A DNA stretch of 6,022 bases from positions 1 to 6,022 of the forward strand of contig NVSZ01000081.1 of NCBI GenBank assembly GCA_002732845.1, written 5' to 3'. Made by a program: the position numbers and the translations under genes. Each line of letters begins with the position of its first letter. Position 1 is the first letter of the stretch. Under the pieces are notes generated by a model. The model worked only from the letters and a program-made list of their open reading frames with translations. It was not told the DNA's origin and did not search any database. This document shows positions 1 to 5,766 of the stretch, in pieces. Source of the DNA: Rhodospirillaceae bacterium. GTDB lineage: Bacteria > Pseudomonadota > Alphaproteobacteria > Rhodospirillales > Magnetovibrionaceae.

Positions 1-14
1 CAGAAATGATTAAG

Positions 15-46
15 GACTCGGAAATTTTTAATTTTAGCGACTCGGA
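15..46. repeat. 8-bp direct repeat carrying two GANTC sites upstream of ftsZ
   Basis: The octamer GACTCGGA occurs at 15-22 and again at 39-46, 24 bp start to start, in an AT-rich segment before ftsZ. Each copy begins with GACTC, a GANTC site of the type methylated by CcrM in Alphaproteobacteria. In Caulobacter, CcrM methylation with GcrA is known to stimulate ftsZ transcription, so a regulatory role is a reasonable inference. The repeat itself is seen directly. No convincing -35/-10 pair could be fixed around it. Confidence 0.5.
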
Positions 47-96
47 TAAAGTTACTAAATATTAAGGGTTTGTGGCTGATAAGTATACAAACGGAT

Positions 97-109
97 GGAG
101 TGAGGAATC
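97..109 (+). promoter_or_regulatory. ftsZ ribosome binding site with overlapping GANTC
   Basis: GGAG at 97-100 and GAGG at 102-105 form a purine-rich Shine-Dalgarno region. The GAGG ends 9 nt before the ATG at 115. This fixes the ftsZ start at 115 rather than the upstream in-frame TTG at 70, which would add 15 residues unlike any FtsZ N-terminus I know. A GAATC (GANTC) site at 105-109 abuts the Shine-Dalgarno. Confidence 0.7.
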
Positions 110-114
110 CCATT

Positions 115-1926
115 ATGAGTATCAATTTAAGCGTGCCCCAAAATGAAGCTATTGAACTGAAACCACGGATCTCTGTTGTGGGTGTCGGTGGTGCCGGTGG
201 TAACGCGGTCAACAACATGATTGCCGCCCAGCTCGAAGGCGTCGAATTCTTGGTTGCCAATACCGATGCTCAGGCCCTGGCGTTTTCGAAAACGGATCGT
301 CGCATTCAATTGGGCTCTGGATTGACTCAAGGTTTGGGTGCCGGATCAAAGCCGGAAATTGGCCGTGCCGCTGCCGAAGAATCCATCGAAGAAATTACCG
401 AACAAATAAAAGGTTCGCATATGGTCTTTATCGCTGCCGGAATGGGTGGCGGTACTGGTTCGGGTGCCGCGCCGGTTATTGCCCGCACCGCTCGCGATTT
501 GGGTGTGTTGACCGTGGGCGTAGTGACCAAGCCTTTTCAATTTGAAGGCCAGCGCCGCCAAGCCATCGCCGACAAAGGTATCGAAGATTTAGAACAATAT
601 GTTGATACGTTGATTGTCATTCCGAACCAAAATCTGTTCCGTGTTGCCAACGAAAAAACAACATTCGCAGATGCCTTTAAAATGGCCGACGATGTGTTGT
701 ATTCTGGCGTTCGCGGTATTACCGATTTGATGGTGATGCCGGGTCTGATTAATTTGGACTTTGCAGACGTCCGTTCCGTGATGAGCGAAATGGGTAAAGC
801 AATGATGGGCACAGGCGAAGCCGAAGGCGAACGCCGTGCTTTGGATGCTGCCGAAGCCGCAATCTCTAACCCCTTGTTAGATGACACATCCATGGCCGGA
901 GCCAATGGCGTGTTGATCAACATCACGGGGGGGTCGGATATGACGTTGTATGAAGTTGATGAAGCCGCAAACCGTATTCGGTCCGAAGTGGACGACGATG
1001 CTTATATTATCTTTGGTTCGACCTTTGATGACTCATTAGAAGGTTCCATCCGGGTTTCTGTTGTGGCAACGGGTATCGATGCCGAAGCCAGCGTGCGTCC
1101 TGAACCGGCCGTTCTGAACGTGCATAGCGAAGCCGTTTCTACGGTTCATGTCCCGGCTCCAGAAGCCGAGGAAATTTTGGAAATATTAGAAATTCCTGAA
1201 GATCGCGAACCTTCCGTCGCTCAAGTGCTCAGCGAAACAACACCGGACCCGGTCGAAGGTATTGTCGTCGAAGAAAATACCGACATCTCAGAATTTAGCG
1301 CAACAAATGCGGATATTGCTGAAAACATTGTCAATGAAGCCTTGGCTCCTGATATGGCCCTTGATTTTGGGGGGGCGCAAAACGAGTTTTCTGATCAGGT
1401 TAAAGAAACACTTCAAAGCGGGCACGTCAATCTCGTCAATGAGCCAAGTGTTGCCCAGACCGAAACCGAACTGTTTACAGCTCCGGCGGCTATGCCCAGT
1501 GCCTTGAACGAAGATCCCTTCATTCCTTCAGAACCTGTTGTTACGCCAAGTGGGGTTAAGTCAACGCCCGATCCCATGGCCGAAGCAGCGATTATGAACG
1601 GTGCACTATCTGATGCCCGTGAACCGCAAAAACCTTCCGAAGCTACACCAAGCTTGTTTGCTCGGGTGACCGGTGGGGCGATGAGCAAAGTTTCAGCCTT
1701 TGGCCAGAAATCAACGCCCGCGCCGACACCGCCTGCTGAAGATGATTTTACGGATATGCATACGGCACCAGCTCAACCGACCACAACACCGGTTATGCGC
1801 AGCCAAAGTTCTGTTGATTTGGAACCCACTTTGGGCGGCTTGGACCCCCAAGAACAGCTCCAGCAATCTCAGGCAGAGCCAAATCTTTTGGATATTCCGG
1901 CGTTCTTGCGTCGCCAAGCTAATTAA
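115..1926 (+). CDS. ftsZ: Cell division GTPase FtsZ
   Basis: FtsZ is the bacterial tubulin homologue that polymerises with GTP into the mid-cell Z-ring and recruits the division machinery. The 603-residue product opens with the nucleotide-binding glycine loop [11 protein letters not shown] (residues 23-33). The tubulin signature GGGTGSG is at 111-117, and the catalytic T7-loop residues are N213, D215 and D218 in NLDFAD. The globular core ends near residue 322. A linker of about 270 residues follows, rich in Glu, Ala, Pro and Thr and probably disordered. It contains a SLFARVTGG segment (513-521) resembling a motif I recall in other alphaproteobacterial FtsZs. The last 12 residues, [12 protein letters not shown], are the conserved C-terminal peptide that binds FtsA and other anchors. 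The length fits long alphaproteobacterial FtsZs; the E. coli protein is 383 aa. The start is ATG 115, chosen by its Shine-Dalgarno and by homology. ftsA is expected just upstream but lies outside the window. Two 7-G runs (927-933, 1369-1375) lie in frame. Confidence 0.98.
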   Translation: MSINLSVPQNEAIELKPRISVVGVGGAGGNAVNNMIAAQLEGVEFLVANTDAQALAFSKTDRRIQLGSGLTQGLGAGSKPEIGRAAAEESIEEITEQIKGSHMVFIAAGMGGGTGSGAAPVIARTARDLGVLTVGVVTKPFQFEGQRRQAIADKGIEDLEQYVDTLIVIPNQNLFRVANEKTTFADAFKMADDVLYSGVRGITDLMVMPGLINLDFADVRSVMSEMGKAMMGTGEAEGERRALDAAEAAISNPLLDDTSMAGANGVLINITGGSDMTLYEVDEAANRIRSEVDDDAYIIFGSTFDDSLEGSIRVSVVATGIDAEASVRPEPAVLNVHSEAVSTVHVPAPEAEEILEILEIPEDREPSVAQVLSETTPDPVEGIVVEENTDISEFSATNADIAENIVNEALAPDMALDFGGAQNEFSDQVKETLQSGHVNLVNEPSVAQTETELFTAPAAMPSALNEDPFIPSEPVVTPSGVKSTPDPMAEAAIMNGALSDAREPQKPSEATPSLFARVTGGAMSKVSAFGQKSTPAPTPPAEDDFTDMHTAPAQPTTTPVMRSQSSVDLEPTLGGLDPQEQLQQSQAEPNLLDIPAFLRRQAN

Positions 1927-1976
1927 GGCCTTTTGAAGTCCAAGAGACTGTAACAAAAGGTAACACTGTTTGATTT

Positions 1977-2028
1977 GAGCGCTTCAGGTGAGGGTGGTAT
2001 ACCCATAACTGAAGCGCTCTATTCTTTT
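1977..2028 (+). terminator. Probable intrinsic terminator after ftsZ
   Basis: GAGCGCTTCAG (1977-1987) pairs perfectly with CTGAAGCGCTC (2009-2019), giving an 11-bp GC-rich stem. The 21-nt loop can form a small inner helix, GGGT 1992-1995 with ACCC 2001-2004. An interrupted U-rich tract (2020-2028, TATTCTTTT) follows. The stem begins about 50 nt after the ftsZ stop. The large loop and imperfect T-run make it less canonical than the terminator after lpxC, so partial read-through into lpxC is possible. Confidence 0.6.
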
Positions 2029-2045
2029 GGGGTGTTGCTCCAAAA
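2025..2045 (+). other. Second hairpin in the ftsZ-lpxC gap
   Basis: TTTTGGGG (2025-2032) can pair with CTCCAAAA (2038-2045) through eight pairs, one of them G-U, around a 5-nt loop. It starts inside the U-tract of the preceding terminator, so the two elements share 2025-2028. It could weaken or modulate termination, or be part of the lpxC 5' region. The pairing is visible in the sequence; the role is inferred. Confidence 0.35.
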
Positions 2046-2051
2046 TATAAA
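2046..2051 (+). promoter_or_regulatory. Candidate -10 box for lpxC
   Basis: TATAAA at 2046-2051 matches a sigma-70 -10 element and would start transcription near 2058, about 20 nt before GTG 2079. No recognisable -35 lies 16-18 bp upstream; the best hexamers there are T-rich and poor. It is listed only as a candidate because lpxC follows a likely terminator and would need a promoter. Confidence 0.25.
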
Positions 2052-2078
2052 AAGCAGTCAAGAAAGCGAGAGACTTCC

Positions 2079-3056
2079 GTGGGTAAGCAATTGGATAAAC
2101 CAGAAATGATCATCAAGCAAAAAACCTTAAAAAGTGCCATCAGTTGCACGGGCATTGGTTTGCATTCCGGTGAAAAAGTTTCCATGTCCTTGTTACCAGC
2201 AGACGTTGATGCGGGCATCACCTTCCGCCGCACAGACGTTGCGGGCGAAGGCGCCGAAATCAAAGCTGCTTTTGATAACGTTTGCGATACCCGCCTGTGC
2301 ACCACAATTGGTTCCAAAGATGGTAAAACCATTGGTACCGTCGAACACCTGATGGCCGCTCTGGCTGGTGCGGGTATCGATAACGTCACCATCGAAGTTG
2401 GTGGCGCGGAAGTGCCGATTATGGATGGCAGTGCGGCTCCGTTTCTGTTCTTGATTGATTGTGCGGGCGTTGTTGAACAAGATGCTCCACGCAAAATCAT
2501 TCGTATCTTGAAAACCGTATCCATCACCGAAGGCGATAAAACCGCAACGTTAGAAGCCGCCGATGGCTTCTCACTGGATTTTGCCATCGATTTTGCGAGC
2601 CCGGTTATTGCCAGCCAAGATTTCTCTGTTGGCCTGAACGATGGTGTCTTTAAAGACGAAATTGCCCGCGCGCGTACATTCGGTTTTATGCACGAAGTCG
2701 AAGCCTTGTGGGCCGCTGGTCTTGCCAAGGGTGGGTCGCTCGACAATGCGGTGGTCATCAGCGGTGATAAAATCATGAATGAAGAAGGCCTGCGCTTTGA
2801 TGATGAATTTGTGCGTCACAAAATATTGGACGCGGTTGGTGATCTTTATTTGGCGGGCAATCCTATCGAAGGTCATTACACGGGGGTTCGCTCCGGCCAC
2901 GCCTTGAACAATCAATTGTTGAACGCCTTGTTCTCTGATCCTGCGAATTATGAAATTGTCGATATGGTTGATCATGACAGCGGCTTGGTTTCTCAAAACA
3001 CGGGTTCCGGTGCATTGACCAAAGCGACCGTCGCAGCCAGCCCAGCAACCGCCTAG
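2079..3056 (+). CDS. lpxC: UDP-3-O-acyl-N-acetylglucosamine deacetylase LpxC
   Basis: LpxC is the cytoplasmic zinc amidase that removes the acetyl group from UDP-3-O-(3-hydroxyacyl)-GlcNAc, the committed step of lipid A synthesis. Numbered from GTG 2079 (325 aa), the general base and first zinc ligand are E89-H90 in [11 protein letters not shown]. The other zinc ligands are H247 and D251 in [12 protein letters not shown], next to K248, and the catalytic histidine is H274 in SGHALNN. These correspond to E78, H79, H238, K239, D242 and H265 of the 305-aa E. coli enzyme, so the active site is intact. The TGIGLHSG motif marks the N-terminal domain. The start is uncertain. GTG 2079 has a GAGAG 6 nt upstream, whereas ATG 2106 gives MIIKQKTLK, closely matching the E. 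coli N-terminus MIKQRTLK but with only a weak GGA before it. The gene is flanked by probable terminators and is likely transcribed alone or by read-through from ftsZ. Confidence 0.97.
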   Translation: MGKQLDKPEMIIKQKTLKSAISCTGIGLHSGEKVSMSLLPADVDAGITFRRTDVAGEGAEIKAAFDNVCDTRLCTTIGSKDGKTIGTVEHLMAALAGAGIDNVTIEVGGAEVPIMDGSAAPFLFLIDCAGVVEQDAPRKIIRILKTVSITEGDKTATLEAADGFSLDFAIDFASPVIASQDFSVGLNDGVFKDEIARARTFGFMHEVEALWAAGLAKGGSLDNAVVISGDKIMNEEGLRFDDEFVRHKILDAVGDLYLAGNPIEGHYTGVRSGHALNNQLLNALFSDPANYEIVDMVDHDSGLVSQNTGSGALTKATVAASPATA

Positions 3057-3106
3057 TTTTTTACAAACGAAGGCTGTCCCTTGGCGAGCGCTAAAAATAA
3101 AGCTTT

Positions 3107-3145
3107 AAAAGCCTCTGATCGGTAATGGCTCAGAGGCTTTTTTTT
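3107..3145 (+). terminator. Intrinsic terminator after lpxC
   Basis: AAAAGCCTCTGA (3107-3118) pairs perfectly over 12 bp with TCAGAGGCTTTT (3130-3141) around an 11-nt loop, and the T-run spans eight bases (3138-3145). This is a canonical Rho-independent terminator, about 50 nt past the lpxC stop. The A-run on the 5' side also gives a U-run on the opposite strand, but no minus-strand gene is present to use it. Confidence 0.93.
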
Positions 3146-3155
3146 ATTGGTTTTA

Positions 3156-3186
3156 TGGACACAACTTGTATTCCCCGTGATATAAT
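3156..3186 (+). promoter_or_regulatory. Extended -10 promoter for bamD-recN-ligA
   Basis: TATAAT at 3181-3186 is a perfect -10 consensus preceded by TGA (3178-3180), forming the extended -10 motif TGnTATAAT. TGGACA at 3156-3161 matches five of six -35 positions but with a long 19-bp spacer, which the extended -10 could offset. Transcription would start near 3193, giving a leader of about 60 nt to bamD. Its place just after the lpxC terminator supports a new transcription unit. Confidence 0.7.
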
Positions 3187-3198
3187 CTGCCAAATATT

Positions 3199-3223
3199 GA
3201 ATCCGGACCTTGATTCTGGTTAA
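3199..3223. promoter_or_regulatory. Paired GANTC sites in the bamD leader, with a CtrA-like half-site
   Basis: GAATC (3199-3203) and GATTC (3212-3216) are both GANTC sites and are inverted with respect to each other. They could form a 5-bp stem with an 8-nt loop in the leader RNA. Directly abutting and overlapping the second by one base, CTGGTTAA (3216-3223) is the reverse complement of TTAACCAG, seven of eight bases of the CtrA half-site TTAACCAT. The sites lie just downstream of the predicted start of transcription. Their presence is certain; regulation by CcrM, GcrA or CtrA is inference. Confidence 0.35.
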
Positions 3224-3252
3224 ACGTTAGCACTGGGAAAACCATACAAACC

Positions 3253-4068
3253 ATGGCAATTCACTCTTCACTTCGTGTTGTGACACTGACTTTGACGTTG
3301 GCTTTTGGGGCCGTGGCCTGTTCTGGCGATCCGGCCCAAACCGCTGCCCCGCAAACCTTTTCTGAAGTTTCGGTCGAAGAACTGTATAACGTCGCCGTTG
3401 ATGACCTGGAACAAAGCAACTATGCGACCGCATCAACCAAATTTGACGAAGTTGAACGCCAGCACCCGTATTCAACATGGGCTGTAAAAGCCCAGATTAT
3501 GGCGGCCTATAGTTTATATATGGCCAACCAATATGACGAAGCCGTGGTCGCCTTGGATCGTTATATCCAACTGCACCCCGGCAACAAAGATGTGGATTAC
3601 GCCTATTACCTGAAAGGCCTTTGCTATTACGAGCAGATTTCGGATGTGGGGCGGGATCAATTGATGACCCAATTGGCACTGAGTACTTTAAAAGAACTGA
3701 TCACGCGTTTTCCCAAAAGTAATTATGCCAGAGATGCCAGTCTGAAAATCGATCTGACTTATGATCACTTGGCTGGCAAGGAAATGAAGGTTGGTCGGTA
3801 TTATCAATCGAGTGGTCAATGGCTGGCCGCGATCACCCGCTTTAACGTTGTGATCAAAAAATTTGAAACCACCACCCACGTGCCAGAAGCGCTCCACCGT
3901 ATGGTCGAAAGCTATCTGGCCCTAGGCATGCAAAGCGAAGCGCGTAAAACGGCGGCCGTTTTGGGTCACAATTTTAAATCAAGCCCTTGGTATCTTGAAA
4001 CCTATGCCCTTTTGGATGATCCGACGATTAAGGAAGAAGCCGATAGTTCTTGGTACAAGCTCTGGTAA
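3253..4068 (+). CDS. bamD: Outer membrane assembly lipoprotein BamD (ComL/YfiO family)
   Basis: BamD is the essential lipoprotein partner of BamA in the complex that folds beta-barrel proteins into the outer membrane. It is anchored to the inner leaflet of that membrane and faces the periplasm. The 271-residue product has a lipoprotein signal peptide: a short n-region with R8, a hydrophobic stretch at about 9-22, and a lipobox-like GAVAC with C23 as the predicted lipidated residue. The -3 position is Ala rather than Leu, a mild deviation. The mature part is helical with TPR-like repeats from about residue 36 to the end. Recognisable segments are YATASTKFDEVERQHPYS, YDEAVVALDRYIQLHP and WLAAITRFNVVIKKF, as in E. 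coli BamD (245 aa). The Shine-Dalgarno is weak: GGGA at 3235-3238 lies 14 nt from the ATG. An in-frame TAG in the leader rules out an upstream start. The gene heads the bamD-recN-ligA unit, 21 nt before recN. Confidence 0.95.
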   Translation: MAIHSSLRVVTLTLTLAFGAVACSGDPAQTAAPQTFSEVSVEELYNVAVDDLEQSNYATASTKFDEVERQHPYSTWAVKAQIMAAYSLYMANQYDEAVVALDRYIQLHPGNKDVDYAYYLKGLCYYEQISDVGRDQLMTQLALSTLKELITRFPKSNYARDASLKIDLTYDHLAGKEMKVGRYYQSSGQWLAAITRFNVVIKKFETTTHVPEALHRMVESYLALGMQSEARKTAAVLGHNFKSSPWYLETYALLDDPTIKEEADSSWYKLW

Positions 4069-4089
4069 TTCAGAAAGGCTCCCGCCCGC

Positions 4090-5766
4090 ATGTTAAGCCG
4101 TCTTTCTATTCGTAATGTTGTTTTGATTGAAAAACTGGACCTTGATTTTGCTCAAGGCCTCAGCGTTTTGACGGGCGAAACAGGAGCGGGTAAATCGATT
4201 TTGTTGGATAGTCTTGGTCTGGCTTTGGGCAGCCGCGCAGAGGCTCGCTTGGTCCGTCATGGCACCGACCAAGCCATGGTCACCGCAGAATTCAACTTAA
4301 ATTCGGACCATCCGGCCTTTATGATTTTGAAAGAACACGGCCTCGATTTGGATGGCGAAGCCTTGATTGTGCGCCGTCAGTTGAGCGCGGACGGACGGTC
4401 CCGAGCCTTTATCAACGATCAAACGGTCAGCGTTGGTTTGCTGCGCGAAATTGGCGATGAAATTGTTGAAATTCATGGTCAATTTGACAACCACCGTCTT
4501 TTGAATCCGGCCACCCATGTCGGGCTTTTGGACACCCACGGTGGTCATGGGGCATTGTTGAAATCCGTTAAGGCCGCGCACAAAACGTGGCGTGAAGCCG
4601 CCGCCGAACGCAAACGCGCCGAAGACGCTTTGCACGCCGCGCGTCAAGACGAAGAATTCTTACGTCATGCGGTCGAAGAATTACGCACCTTTAATCCCCA
4701 AGAAGGCGAAGAAGAAAGTCTGGCCCAAGAACGGCAAATGTTGATGCACGGCGAAAAGCTGATCGATGCCATGAATGCGGCGTCAAAGGCTTTGGACGGT
4801 GGCAAGGGTGTTGAACGCTTGCTGCGCAATTCTATTCGCGCGTTAGAACCCGTCATCGAAAAAGCAGATGGCATTTTAGACACGTCTTTAAAGGCTTTGG
4901 ACCAAGCCGCAGAATATGTGGCTCTTGGTCTGCAAGAGCTCAATCAAGCGGCAAATCGTGTAGACCTAGACCCCCGTCATTTGGAACAGGTCGAAGAACG
5001 CTTGTTTGCTTTGCGGGCTTTGGCACGAAAACACAACGTCGACATTACGGCCTTGGCGGGACTGTTCGAAGATTTAAGCCGACAGCTGGCTGAAATTGAC
5101 GATGGTGGCGAACACTTAGATGCTCTGGCCCATGCCGAAACTCAAGCCAGAGGTGCTTATGGTGAAACGGCCGCAAAGCTTAGTCAGGCCCGCAAACATG
5201 CGGCGCAGGGCTTGGACCAAGCCGTTTGCAATGAACTGGGCCCCTTACGTTTGGGATCAGCTGATTTCAGCACTCGCATTACGGCCTTGGACGAAGAAAG
5301 CACTTGGGGGGCATCCGGCTGGGACCGGGTGGCCTTTGAAATTGCGACGAACCCCGGCGCTCCGGCTGGACCATTAAACAAAATTGCCTCCGGCGGTGAA
5401 CTGTCGCGCTTTATGTTGGCCTTAAAAGTCGTATTGGCCCAATCAGACCATATTCCCACATTGATTTTTGATGAAGTCGACAGCGGTATCGGTGGTCAAG
5501 TCGCCGATGCGGTGGGGCAGCGTCTGGCTAAACTGGGCGAAGATGTTCAATTGCTGGTCGTCACCCACAGTCCGCAAGTCGCCGCGCGCGGCCAAACGCA
5601 TTGGCATATTTCAAAGGCGGAAAGCGATGGCTCTGTCCGTACATCTATGCGCGTTTTGGACATCGAACAACGGTCCAACGAAATTGCCCGCATGTTGTCG
5701 GGCGAAACGCTCACCGATCAAGCCCGCGCAGCGGCCGCCAGCTTGTTAATTGGGGCGGCCCCATGA
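4090..5766 (+). CDS. recN: DNA repair protein RecN
   Basis: RecN is a cytoplasmic SMC-like ATPase that acts with RecA in double-strand break repair. The 558-residue product (E. coli RecN is 553) begins with the family hallmark MLSRLSIRNVVLIEKLDLDF. The N-terminal ATPase half has Walker A GETGAGKS (29-36) and a Q-loop glutamine, Q131, in HGQFDN. Two charged helical arms, probably a short antiparallel coiled coil, span roughly 150-375 and include RLFALRALARKHNV (from R304). The C-terminal half has the ABC signature SGGELSR (434-440), Walker B LIFDE with D461 and E462, a D-loop DSGIGG (464-469) and the H-loop histidine H493 in VVTHSPQVAARG. All ATPase residues are present. AAAGG (4074-4078), 11 nt before the ATG, is the Shine-Dalgarno. 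The gene lies 21 nt after bamD and overlaps ligA by 4 nt. No LexA-type repeat was found before it, so expression from the bamD promoter is more likely than a private SOS promoter. Confidence 0.98.
   Translation: MLSRLSIRNVVLIEKLDLDFAQGLSVLTGETGAGKSILLDSLGLALGSRAEARLVRHGTDQAMVTAEFNLNSDHPAFMILKEHGLDLDGEALIVRRQLSADGRSRAFINDQTVSVGLLREIGDEIVEIHGQFDNHRLLNPATHVGLLDTHGGHGALLKSVKAAHKTWREAAAERKRAEDALHAARQDEEFLRHAVEELRTFNPQEGEEESLAQERQMLMHGEKLIDAMNAASKALDGGKGVERLLRNSIRALEPVIEKADGILDTSLKALDQAAEYVALGLQELNQAANRVDLDPRHLEQVEERLFALRALARKHNVDITALAGLFEDLSRQLAEIDDGGEHLDALAHAETQARGAYGETAAKLSQARKHAAQGLDQAVCNELGPLRLGSADFSTRITALDEESTWGASGWDRVAFEIATNPGAPAGPLNKIASGGELSRFMLALKVVLAQSDHIPTLIFDEVDSGIGGQVADAVGQRLAKLGEDVQLLVVTHSPQVAARGQTHWHISKAESDGSVRTSMRVLDIEQRSNEIARMLSGETLTDQARAAAASLLIGAAP

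Noticed and set aside
10..65. CtrA-type TTAA-N7-TTAA box in the ftsZ leader
   Set aside because: TTAA occurs at 10-13, 28-31 and 62-65, but no pair has the 7-nt spacing; the closest near-match (TTAC 52-55 to TTAA 62-65) has a 6-nt gap and a mismatch.
84..89. TATACA as a -10 box for ftsZ
   Set aside because: No -35-like hexamer lies 16-18 bp upstream, and transcription would then start very close to the Shine-Dalgarno. This is too weak to annotate.
537..926. 129-codon minus-strand frame inside ftsZ
   Set aside because: It is fully contained in the conserved GTPase core of ftsZ, has no recognisable motif, and is explained as a shadow frame.
1919..2776. 285-codon open frame on the minus strand opposite lpxC
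   Set aside because: It lies antisense to an intact lpxC with full active-site residues, and its protein is Ser/Ala/Pro-rich low complexity without a recognisable domain. It reflects lpxC codon bias rather than a gene.
3057..3106. Small RNA or leader between the lpxC stop and the terminator
   Set aside because: It holds only short palindromes (AGCGCT 3087-3092, AAAGCTTT 3099-3106) and no promoter, and is best read as the lpxC 3' untranslated region.
3057..4089. LexA operator controlling recN
   Set aside because: No GTTC-N7-GTTC or GAAC-N7-GAAC repeat is present in the gap before bamD or the 21-nt gap before recN.
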